Shown one piece after another: positions 42,192-59,055 of a DNA stretch of 64,000 nt (positions are counted from its first letter, which is position 1; each line of letters opens with the position of its first letter). Under the pieces are notes generated by a model. It made no database searches and was not told where the DNA came from. It worked only from the letters and a program-made list of their open reading frames with translations. The stretch comes from Thunnus maccoyii (Eukaryota > Chordata > Actinopteri > Scombriformes > Scombridae), in the NCBI RefSeq assembly GCF_910596095.1, contig NC_056534.1, forward strand, positions 12,781,490-12,845,489. The letters are read 5' to 3'. The position numbers and the translations under genes were made by a program.

Positions 42192-42266
42192 CACCCATTG
42201 CACATTGACAACAAAGCCATAGAAACAACAAAAGGTGTCACACACATACTTAAAAGTCTTACAGAT

Positions 42267-42272
42267 TTTATT
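42267..42272 (-). terminator. candidate lap3 polyadenylation signal
   Basis: AATAAA on the minus strand about 335 bases after the lap3 stop. The Tc1 remnant at 41727-42191 begins just beyond it. Confidence 0.5.
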
Positions 42273-42606
42273 CATACAACATATAAATCATATAAATTAC
42301 TACAAACAGAGCGTTAGTACTTTATTTAGCTGAAATCACAACAGTGTAGAAAGAACTTATGTTAAACCTCTTACACTGATGCATTTGCAGTATGTAAACA
42401 CTGAAGCTCTGTAAAATTGATTCATGAAATATTGCTATGAATCACTGCCATAATATTTTCAGTTATTCTGAAGAAACTATACTGTTCAATTGTGCATGGA
42501 CTTTGAAATGTGGCCATTAGTCCTCTGTCTCTCTGTCCATGTAGGGAGATCATTGGTGAATCTTGGTAGAAAGGGAGCTCATGATGTGACAGGTTTTTTT
42601 TTCCCG

Positions 42607-48164
<5,558 letters not shown>

Positions 48165-49570
48165 CTGAAGAGCATAAAAAACACGGGGCAGATCACTTCT
48201 TCAGAGACTTAAAGGTCGTATTCATGTGGATGCAGCCGACCGAGCTGAGGGAGGTGCGTTCTTTATACGTCACCAATACGCGACAACCCTCTTCTTCTTC
48301 TTCTGTGCGATTTAAGGCATCCATGATGTTACATTCCTGCCACCCTAAGGTTTTATTCTCCCTCGTCTTTCCAGTCCAGCAGCTGCAGACCCTGTTGCAT
48401 CTGTTTGCAGATTCTTTGATCCATCTGTCAAAATCTGAACACTATCTTTATACTTACTGTCCCTATACTATAATATTATACTACTATACTAACTATAGTA
48501 TTCATGTACTGTGTTTAACCCTCACATACTGTTTATATTTTGACCTTTCACAGTATGGAGCAGGTCATTTTTGATGGCTTACATATTCCTTTATAATTAG
48601 TCCCTATACCAAATTTTGAACTATAGATGTATTTTGCATACATAGATAGCCTATTTTATCAGTTATTGATAATTAATTAATGTAATTCATTCATGTTTCA
48701 GAGAGCAGAGAGAGTGTTTTCTTTAGGTTTGACACTATTCATTTTTGGAGAAAACACATTACGATCACATTATATTTATGATCTCATGTTATCTAAAACA
48801 AGAGAACATGACAACATAATTATATCTGTTAATTTATTGAAAATGAAGGATACAACAACATTTAAATGGTAGGTTTCATTATAACCATTAAAACTATAAA
48901 TCAACACCAATCCAGAACACCTTGTATGTATAAAACTGTATACCAGCTGAACAAAAATAAATGATGTTGAAATATTTCCGTTTTTGTGTATTCTGGGCCA
49001 CTTTAGGAAAAACCATAAAATTTCAGGCTTAAAGAATATGAGTGAAGGTGTTTTTATTGACCCGAACAGTGTGTTAATGGTTAATCTTAAATAATTCCAG
49101 ATCTGCAGACAGATTGTCTACTAGCCAGACAGGTCTAACTGGTCACACCACAGTTGTTTGTCGCCACCTGGCGGAACAGGTGTGTTAAAACTATAACTGT
49201 AGATCTGATTGACAGCTGTCAGCTTCTCTTATTTTCTCTTCTTATAAATATGAATGGAGTTTTCTGATAAATGGTTTATATTTACACAATTATAGAAGTA
49301 TCCTCTCTATAATTATCCAATATAAAATACATTTTTGACCCAATTTGGTTTCAGTTTGATTTTTTCTATTTCAATTTTTATCTTTTATTATTTTTATATT
49401 TATCTGTTTACTTTTTTCAAACAGGTTTTATTTGTCTTTATATTTATTAATTCATTTATTTATTTGTATCTATATGCAAGCTTAAACAAATTCTTTATAC
49501 TGTATGTGAAGTTTGGATTTTATTTCATGTATGTTAATATCAACGCGACACTTTGTTTGTGCTTGGATTC

Positions 49571-49613
49571 AATAAAGTTATATATAAAAAGTTTAAAAAA
49601 AAAAAAAAAAAAA
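49571..49613 (+). repeat. AATAAA signal plus 19-base A tract
   Basis: AATAAA at 49571-49576 followed by A19 at 49595-49613 looks like the 3' end of a retroposed transcript or LINE. The upstream sequence is AT-rich and was not identified. The rest of 48165-50380 holds the lap3 promoter side and no recognised gene. Confidence 0.4.
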
Positions 49614-50384
49614 CTCAGGAAGCTCAAGGGGATTTTAATGAGCAGCATAATTTTAAAAACATCCGGCTGACATATTATATTATTAAGGATCATACAATCA
49701 TTTAAATTATAAAATCAAAAAATCTTTTTTTGAGGGTGAGAGGATATCGTATACTGTAGAGAGAATATAAAAGAACAAAGACATAAACAAAGAGGAGAAA
49801 AAATATACTGTATGTATGTGTTTATTTGATGTCTTATATTTACAATAAATATGTTTGTCAGAAGTTTGCTAGCATCCAGCACCAGTTTGCCTGAATAGAG
49901 GAACCATCTTCAAGAGAGAATCTGAAGTCATGAAGCCATTTAAACACAGGAGAGTGTACTGTATCTAATAACATATAACAAAAGTCTTTAATAATGGCCA
50001 AACCAAGGACTTTTATCAGCATGCAAAAAATGTAAATTTTGATCTTCATACCAAGTACTTTATATCTGGTTCTAAAATAAAATTGAATGAAAAACAAAGC
50101 ATGATTATTTGGACTTTTTCCATTTAGGCAACATAATGTAATCAATGATTGTATAGTAGCAGCCAGAAATCATTACTGCAACAAATTGACTTCAAATCCC
50201 TCAGAAAGGGACTTGATGTTCACTCAACCAAAGAATTTACTTTAACTTTATCATGAGAACCATTAAGTGACAAATCTGTCACTGTTCTATACATGCAATG
50301 AAAACAACAATTATGTATTTACACACTGCAGTAAAGACAGAAGATACAGTATATACACAGGATGTTCAGAGATCAGAAGTGGAG

Positions 50385-51010
50385 TTTATGATGCAGAACA
50401 CTTGAGTCTGTTAAGTCTGTCTTAAAACAACAGTCAGGTACTAGAATGAATATCGAAATAGTTTTGTCTTGCTCATTCCTCCTGTTCATACTGACCATTA
50501 GACGATCCCTTAATAATGCACTTACAATGTAAGTGATAGGGACCAAAATCTGCAGTTCTGTTATATGAGCTAATAAGCTAATATGAAGCTTCAGCATCCA
50601 AATTAATGAAATCAACACATCTTTCAATATTACAGTCTTTTTAGTGTCACAGTGACCTCTTTTGACTACTGTCACCTCTTTTTTATTACTAAACTTCCAC
50701 TGCAGCTCAACAGGGAAACACAAAGAGGAAATTTGATGCTAAAAAAACTATAAATGTGTCAGATATCCACTTGATATGACTAACTCAGACTGCTGAAGCC
50801 TCATATAAGCTTCAGATAAACTTTTAAATGCATTGCACAGATTTCGGCCCTCATCACTTACATTGAAAACATATTTGAAGGGGATCTTCTAATAGCCAAT
50901 ATGAACAGGAGGAATGATTACAGCAAGGAAAAACCTCTTCATAGTGTTCATATGGACACCTGACTCTTGTTTTAAGACAGACCTGAAAAATTGCGAACCT
51001 TTCCTTGAAC
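50385..51010. mobile_element. long foldback (inverted-repeat) element
   Basis: The left arm (TTAAGTCTGTCTTAAAACAA, CCTCCTGTTCATACTG, TTACAATGTAAGTGATAGGG) recurs inverted on the right (CATCACTTACATTG, CCAATATGAACAGGAGGAAT, TTGTTTTAAGACAGACCTGA). The arms are about 250 bases around an asymmetric loop, with no coding capacity. Confidence 0.65.
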
Positions 51011-51329
51011 TCCTCAGGAGCAGAAAATATCAACCAGCACAGAAACAAAAGGCAGAGACCAGGACGAGTGTCTCTGCCTCCTCTGTGCGTGATCCTTCTG
51101 TGATCCCAACCATTAATTGTGTCTGAGACGACATGTGAGTAGTGACCTGATATTCGCAATGGTGTGCCATAAATTACAATCGTGATTTGACGTTGGCTGA
51201 GTCTGGATGACAGAGCAGATCATGAGTCTGATCCATTCATATGAAGACCCCACTGACAGCTATCTGTGACCAGCAGGTTCTCCACAAGACCAGATCCACT
51301 TCACTTTCAGTTTGAAACTCTTCCCTCAG

Positions 51330-51575
51330 AGTACCCTGGTTCAAGTGCAATAGGAGTAAAAACTCCTTTGTTCCCTGTGCAATAACCCTGCTAAATCTGC
51401 ACATGTAAGTTAGTATTTTAGAGAGTTTTGTTGTATTATTGTGTTCTGTAAATTGTATGTACAGGAAACATTTTTGTACTTTTTGTTTTTTGTATTTGTG
51501 TTGTTTTCTTATCTTGTGCCCCTCTGGTTTCCCATCTGTGATAATAAAGTGACTGAAGTAAAAGTCATGTAGACC
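51330..51575 (+). mobile_element. 3' end of a LINE (CR1/Rex-like C-terminus)
   Basis: NSFVPCAITLLNLHM followed by a stop at about 51359-51406 resembles the C-terminus of fish CR1/Rex-group LINE ORF2. An AT-rich 3' UTR follows, ending ATAATAAAGTGACTGAAG. Only this end remains. Confidence 0.5.
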
Positions 51576-51693
51576 ACAAACCAACTAGCACTGGCACAGT
51601 GTTGCTGTCAGTCATGTGGTTTTGCTCTGATCATCCCTGGCCAACCTTTAGTGATGTGTAAGTGCATACATGTTAAGCTAACGCATAGCTCTA

Positions 51694-54049
51694 TCAGTAG
51701 AGCAGGTCCAGAGAAGAGATGGTGGGTTCTTCAGGTTTTTTGATCTCCGGTTTGGGCAGCTTTATTCGGCTCATGGCAACCACTCCGCAGATTGCAAAGT
51801 GAGTCACAATGCTGGCCACACCCAGCCAGAAGGACATGTCCAGGCTGTCATCCAGCACAACAAGGACAAAGAGGTTCTCCCGATAGTTAGCCACCCGCTC
51901 GGTCAGACTGTGATGCCTCACGGCTGCCAGGAAACACAACAAGGCCAGGGCACCAAAAAGAGCTGGAAACAGAGAAGGGAGAATTGAGGGGATGCTCAAA
52001 AAGCACATGGAAGGTAGATGAAAAGGGGTTGTACTCAACAGAAGAAAAGAGGGATGAGAAGAAATAAGGAAATCACAATAAGAAATAGATGTAGAGAAAG
52101 AAAGGGGCGTTGAATGAAAGGTTAAAGGAGGAAGGAGACAAATAAGATAACAAATAATCTAACATCTGATGTAGAGCATACAGTAGACATACCAGCAATG
52201 AAGTTCCACAGGTAGAGTCCTTTGTGCCCTTTGATGCTCTGGTAAGGAACCTTGCGCGCGTTGTAAATACAGAAAGACAGACTGACCAGCGCAAAGCCCA
52301 CAGACACCAGCAGGAAGAGGATCACTATCATGTGAAGGCCGCCGTTTAACGTCCGCACAAGCTTCGGGAAAACTGGACAGAAACAGAGAAACACAAACAC
52401 ACGTTATCATCAAGCCTGTCAGCTGGTTCCTGTGAGTCAAGATGACTAAAAAAAACTCCAAGGCCACCAGATTCATTGTTCCTGGCTGTGTGTATGTGTG
52501 TGTTTGTGTGCATGTGTGTGTGTGGAGGAAGGCAGAGCTTAGAAAAAAGAATGTGTCTTCAAAACACTACATATGCACGTGAAGCTACTAGAGAGTAAGT
52601 GTTAAGATTGTGGATACGTGTGGATGTAGTATGTCTCTTTCTGTTAAGCACAGGCAAGAGAGGAGAATAGAGAAATATAACCAGTATGTTGTTAAGTCAT
52701 TTTATTAATGTGCAGAGAGTATTATGTATATATGAAATACTGTATGAACCTAACGTTTTAAGTTAATTGTGAAAAGTACTGTGATATTTAAGACAATATA
52801 CTAATCAACAAACTTTAACTAATATATTTGAAATTCCCCTTTTGTGCTCTTTTAACTACGGTGGAGTAACAAAAAAGAGAATTTGGTGCTAAAAAGACAG
52901 TAACTTTGGAAGATATCTACTTAATTTTACTAATTTGGTTGGTGGAACCTTTTTATTAACCTCAGATATACTTTTAAATTCACTTTTGCATGGTAGGAGG
53001 GCTGTGGATTTTGTCCACCCATCACTGCATTAAAAGTGCATTAGTAAGGGGTCTTTTAATGGTCAGTATGAAAGGGAGGAATGATTGCAGCAAGCAAAAC
53101 CTCCTTTAAAGTTCATTTGGGCACCTGACTTGAAAAACATATCCTTTAAGTAGATGTAAGGTTGGAGAAGTCATCTTATTCCACCATGTGTGATGGCATG
53201 ATATATCTTTACCAGCTTGTTCCAACTCTTCTCACCGAAATATTCAAACTCAAAATTATTTCTTATGGAATCAGATTCAATCTAAAAGATATTCTAGATG
53301 TCTTACACACGTTAACCCCAAAATTCAGCCGCCTGGCATATTTGATATTTTTGAAGACTTTGTGATTTCCACTTGAATATGGGACTTATTTTGCTCTTAA
53401 AAGATGTCATCTTGATAGTGTGCGGTTTTCATTAGACTACATCAGTTTGCTTTATTGATTATTTTAATTCTCTATGTGATGATTATATGTTGAACTATCT
53501 CTGTTTGCATGTTAGATGTTATGTGTGCAATTTTCACTGAAGATAAAGACATTCATGTATACTCAAGGACAAGTAGCTAGTGCTGTTGATGTAGTAGTTT
53601 AGGCTGTGGGGATCTACAAAAAAGTGTTGTATCATGGTTTATATACGCATTTATGACTATGATTTATATTTAATTCAAAATGGCTCCTTTATTTATCTAT
53701 TATTTAACTTTTGAGCCTACATATGATGCTCGGCTCATATGTCTTGATGAGTATGGACAGAGAGGAAGAGAGTTTATTGGCTGTGTTTGATCTTACTGTA
53801 GATTTTGGAGCGTCTCTTCCCGAGCCCGCACTTCTTGGTCTTCCCTCCCTGGAACAAGCCGTAATAAATGTCCCCGATGAACTGGTCCAGCTCCGGATGG
53901 GACGCGTTCACTATCTCCGCCCCGGTTTTACACAAGATCCGTCCGGTGACCCACCGCTCCGTGGATAGGGCCACGACCAAGAGGACCACCGAGCCGACAC
54001 AGAGGACCGAGGCCACCGAGAAGGTTATCCGTTTCCACAGCGAAGGCAT
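51694..54049 (-). CDS. clrn2: clarin-2
   Basis: Clarin-2 is a four-pass tetraspan-like membrane protein needed for hair-bundle function in hearing. Coding exons on the minus strand: 54049-53797, 52372-52193 and 51962-51694 (stop TGA 51696-51694). They give 233 aa (human 232). Membrane segments: [19 protein letters not shown] (TM1), [20 protein letters not shown] (TM2), [15 protein letters not shown] (TM3) and [20 protein letters not shown] (TM4). The first extracellular loop has the clarin landmarks NASHPEL (an N-glycosylation sequon), [12 protein letters not shown] and CGLG. The C-terminus ends SSLDLLY (human EDILY). The start MPSLWKRI matches the human start; an ORF extending further upstream is open but not conserved. 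No clear polyadenylation signal was found close downstream. Confidence 0.96.
52840..53150. repeat. half copy of the foldback element, clrn2 intron 1
   Basis: Shares the right half of 50385-51010: GAGAATTTGGTGCTAAAAAG, GGTCAGTATGAAAGGGAGGA, then GGGCACCTGACTTGAAAAAC and ATATCCTTTAAG. Confidence 0.55.
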
Positions 54050-54604
54050 CTTACGAGCCCATGGTGCCCCGGGAGAGGTAACACGACGCCGGGGAGGGAC
54101 CGCGGTGCGCACCCGGCAATCACCATGAGTTTATCCTGCGGATTGAGTCAGAAAAATAAATCATAACCGGGGAAAAAACAGCTATTTTTCTTGGTAAAAT
54201 GTTGCTTGTGTTGATGTGTGAGTCACAGTGGAGGAGAAACTGAATCTATGGTGGTCAAAAGGATCCGTTACCGGGAGAAACTCTATCCCTGCTCTGTGCG
54301 CCTGGTTTCTGCTCCCTCTCTGTGTCTGTGTGTGTGTCACACTCACACATACTCTCCTCTTTATTCAGGAGATGCATTAACCTTTGCAACTTGGCCTTTG
54401 GAGCTGGAAATGTATCAACTAACTGGTGACCTTACGGAGGCTGCAGCTATAAAATCATGTCAGGATCGTTGATTCTGTCAGAATGACAGATAAGATCCAT
54501 TGTAACCCTAAAGGTCAAGTCAGAGTATTAACCATGTAGTAGCATATTTAGGCTTTATGGCTTCAACTCTCTCATCTTGTTTTTTTGCATGCCTTACTTA
54601 GTCA

Positions 54605-55110
54605 TTTAGGTCCATCTGTTTATCAAAATACACAAGTATAATCACTACTTTACTTGAATATTTCCATTTTATGCTACTTATGCTTTACTCAACTACATTT
54701 ATTTGGTTATCAGATTAAAATGAGTTAAATTAAACATCAAATCAGATCATAAAATAAGATTAATTGCAACAACCTGACAGTATATAAATGCACATTATCC
54801 CCAGAAGCATGCATAGAGCAAGTTTACACTTCCACATTGTTGTTACCATACTATAACGTCTATGAAGCTATATAACCTACTACAGCATTTTCATATTGAT
54901 ATCTAGGTGTTTATACATAATTGTATTTTGTAATTTTTATGAAATGCCTGCCTTTCTTGTTAAATAGTTATTTTAAATTGTACATTTCTTACTTTTATAT
55001 TGTTATTTTTGGTGACCTGGCACCTTATTGTAGATGCAACTGCAATTTTGTTGTCATAAAGTTCCCTTGAGTCATAAATCTTTTGAAAATTTAGTTTCAC
55101 TTCAACCAAC
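54605..55110 (-). mobile_element. CAGTGGTGGAA-family MITE, inverted, between clrn2 and tapt1
   Basis: Contains TTTCCATTTTATGCTACTTA, CTCAACTACATTTATTTGG and CACTTCAACCAACTAC, the reverse of the family blocks. Its termini are eroded. 55150-56840 has no recognised gene. Confidence 0.5.
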
Positions 55111-56908
55111 TACCATGGCTGAATAACCATATCTCTCCAAAAAAAAAAACCCAAAAACCCTGTTCACTGTGTGACAATTGGCTTGTGGTTATTTAATAAA
55201 CTGTAATTTTGTTTGTGAATATGAGAATATGCATGACTACTGCTAATAAAGAGTCCCTGTCTTGAAAAGGATCACTGTGTCAAAATCTATTGATCTATTA
55301 TAATATTTCAGCAAAGGAATATCGTAGACATTGCACAGAGCTGGGTGGTGTGACAGCTGGGTAAATTGGGGCCCAGAAGCTCATTTTTGCCCCAAGGACT
55401 CTAAACAGGTTAATCTGGCCTTGCACTGGGGTCCTCAGGGCACAAATGTTCAGTGGTTCCTCCCATCCTCTGTGCATTGTACAGTATGTACCTGGTGCAG
55501 ACATTATGTAATCTGGCTTTGTACAGATAGCAAATTACAACATGGCACCTTTTATTATATTTTGCCCAGAACCTTAGAACCTAACCTGTGTTTGGATACC
55601 ACTCTGCTCCACTTCCCCTCTTTGGAAATACCTTATTACAGAGATTACTTACAGCTCTGTCTCCAACTTTGACCTGAAATTATGCCTTTTCTTTTTATAT
55701 TGTATCTAAGAAATGGAGATAAATGGAGCTGCAGTCAGTCACTGAAGCTTAAACTGACAGATCATCAAACGTTACAACCGGTGTAAGAATGTAAGCAGTG
55801 AAGTAGTGAAACTACAGAAAGCTACAGCACATGATGATGGCACGTCTTACTCCATTTCAATTCTGTATTACCAATAGTAAAAGAAATACATTTTTAAAAT
55901 TCTTCACAAAATATATCCCTGTGACAGCTGGAATGGCAGATTTACTCACATTGACATTAGCTCTGTTTTATTTAATTTTAGGAAAGAAGAAGAGTTATTA
56001 ATACACCTTTTTGTGAATTTTTACTTTTCTCAAGTTTTGGAGGTATTTTGAGGAATGTTTAAGGTACAACATGCAAAAAAGGAACAAAAACATTGTTGCT
56101 TACTTTGGTTGTAATCTGGCTACTTGAAAAGATATGATTAATTTGATTATATTATTAGGCAAAAATTCACATACATAATAAAACATTTAAAAAAAATCTT
56201 ACTACAACAACTGTTTGAAAGCAATAACCAGTAAAAAAAAAAAAAAAGGCCAGGAGCATCTAAAATATTTGGGAATTGTAGCACTAAATGTAACAGAAGT
56301 CTCTTAAGAACTTAATTTTCTTTTTTAAATTCTCTTTATTTACCTATTCCTTATTAGTTAGTTTTTTTTTGTTTGTTTTTTTATTATATTATGATATTTT
56401 TGTGTCATTTGTCATTCTGTTATGTATTTTTCCTGCCTTTTGTTGAAACTGTGATGTCTTATTGTTGTTCAAGTTCAAGTTATTGTTACATCTCATTACA
56501 CAAGTATGAGAGAGTAAAAAACATCAGGTTTCAGCTCTTAGACAATGCAGTAAGGAAAAAAGAAATATTTAAAATAGTAAAAGCAATATAAGAGTATAAA
56601 CAACCCGAGGAGTAAAACATATGAGTGTATGTATACAAAGTGCAGTTTACATGTGTCCTACTTATAATGAATGTATGTAAAATGCGCCAAATGGTTGTTG
56701 TGCTTTGTTTTTATGAAGATGTTTAGGGGGGAAGCAATCAATAAACCGATCCATCAATAAACCAAACTGTTTGTACTACTGAAATGTAGTCACTGAGCTC
56801 TTGGTGACACCTGCTGGCGATTCGACGTAACTACACCTGCGTGATGATGTCAGAGCGTGTGACGCAGATGTCAGTCTCCCAGGCAGCAGCTGAGACCGTT
56901 CGGCGAAG

Positions 56909-58978
56909 ATGGCGGACTCGCTGTCGACAGGTCTGGGAGAGGAGAAGGAGAAGGAGGACAGGGAGAGGGACAGGAAGGCTGCCAAAACAGAGAATAACAA
57001 GGACAAGGACGGAGTCACGGAGACGTTGGGGTTTAACGACAAAAACGGCAACAGTAAGGGAAGGAAACGCAACCTGTCAGGTGAGAGCTAGCCTCGTTAC
57101 CGCAGCCACAGACCTCCAGTTTGACAGCGTCAGCTAGCTGCTCAAGTGATTGTTTATCATTTTTGCAGCAAAGCAGCTGGGTTTAGTTGGCGTTAGTGCA
57201 TCGCATGTGTGTTTATCTGTGACGGTAATGATACTAAAAGCACGCAGTTGCTTTTACACCCAGTTGAGTCTGTGCAGCTTCGGGCGCTGCACCCTGATCT
57301 CAGGATGAAACGTTAGCTTCCTACTCAGCTACAGATCTGAATTAAAGTATCTATAGGTAGGTCTCATATGCATCTAACTTTTACTAGATCATTCCGGCTG
57401 TAAGCAACAGATCACTGCTGCCAAAGTGCAGTTGCATAGTGGGTACGTGTGGACTACATTTCACCCCTGTGCACTTAGGGTTGATTTGGGGATGTTTGTT
57501 GTGGTTTTTGGTCAAGGCCTTTCATTTCCAGTTAACGGAAATCTTCATACGACATTATACAGTGATATTTTAGACATTAGTGTTTCCAACTTTGATGCAA
57601 CAGTCAAGGCTTTAGATCTAAATTCTGTAACGTTTAATAAAATAGCCCCAGCTTCACTCAAGTCTCCTTTTTCAATCACATAGTCACCTCTGTAGTCAGC
57701 CCTCCCGTCTGAAAACAAGCTCCCAAAAAACAGGACACACTGGTTCACACCTACTGTACAAGCTGCATCTGTGACTGACAGCTAACATACTACTGTGCAA
57801 AACTTAATATGTTTAGATTCTCATCCATTATGTAATGCCATTAGGGAGGCATCTGATTGGTCCCAAATTTATTCTGCATCAACCCCAAAACATACAGCCA
57901 GAGTCACAAAGAGCTATCGTCATGAACAAGAAGATCAAGGAGTCCTGCAACAGATGGTATGACCCCCACAGAGACCTGATCTCAACATCATCGAGTCAGT
58001 CTGGGATTACACGAAGAGACAGAAGCAACTGAGACAGCCTAAATCCACAGAGGAACTGAGTCAACTTCTCCGAGATCCGGTTTCTTCTGTTCACCGAACT
58101 CTTCTATTGATTTAGGCATTATTATGAAGTTAAAAAAGATTCATGGCATTATTGTTGAAAGCATCGTCACTTTACTTTTAGTGCCTAAACCTTTTGCACA
58201 GTACTGTATATGACAAATTTAATCATTTCTAGCTGTTTTTAACCCAACAACAACTACTCCAAAACATAACATTGCTTTATGCTACAACTCATTTATATCC
58301 CTTTAGCTGTTCTAGTCACATTAAGAATCTTTTATATATTGTACCTATGGTCTGGCACTGTTTGTCATGGTTTGGGCAAGGCCCTTTAGTTCAAATCAAG
58401 TGAAATAATGTAGCCTAATTCGACAGCATACAAATACTGTATAGCTTAGACAACTGTGTGCTTCAGACTTTGTGGCAAAAGTTAAAGGAAGGTCTTTTTC
58501 TGCAAAAAGCGAGATCCATAAAGAAATTCTTTTCCCAGCTTGTTGCCCTGACTTCAACCCCATCCAACACCGACGGGATGAACTAGAACGCCGACTGTGA
58601 GCAAGGCCTCACCAGCCAACATCTGCGGCCCCGACCTCACTAATGCTCTTGCGGCTGAATGGGAGCAAATCCCTGCAGCCAGGTTCCAAAATCTTGTGGA
58701 AAGCCTTCCCCAAAGAGTGGAGTCATTTATAGCAGCACATTCATGCCCATGGTTCTGTAATGACGTGCATCAATCATACATGGAGGGACTGTTTCGGTGT
58801 TCACATACTTTTGGCCGTGTAGTGATTGGTTGGTTGAAGGTGAATTTAAGAGTGCTTGGTTTATTTTTGGCTAAGAACCCCCGTTTGCTTGCAGTGGGGA
58901 TGCACAAGCAGCCAGCCACTGTTAACCCGCGAATTAAAACATCAAAGCTTTCTCGGATGGTGGTTATTTTTATCACAA

Positions 58979-59055
<77 letters not shown>

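Noticed and set aside
49335-49670. 111-residue Phe/Tyr/Ile-rich ORF
   Set aside because: A product of AT-rich low-complexity sequence with no recognisable domain.
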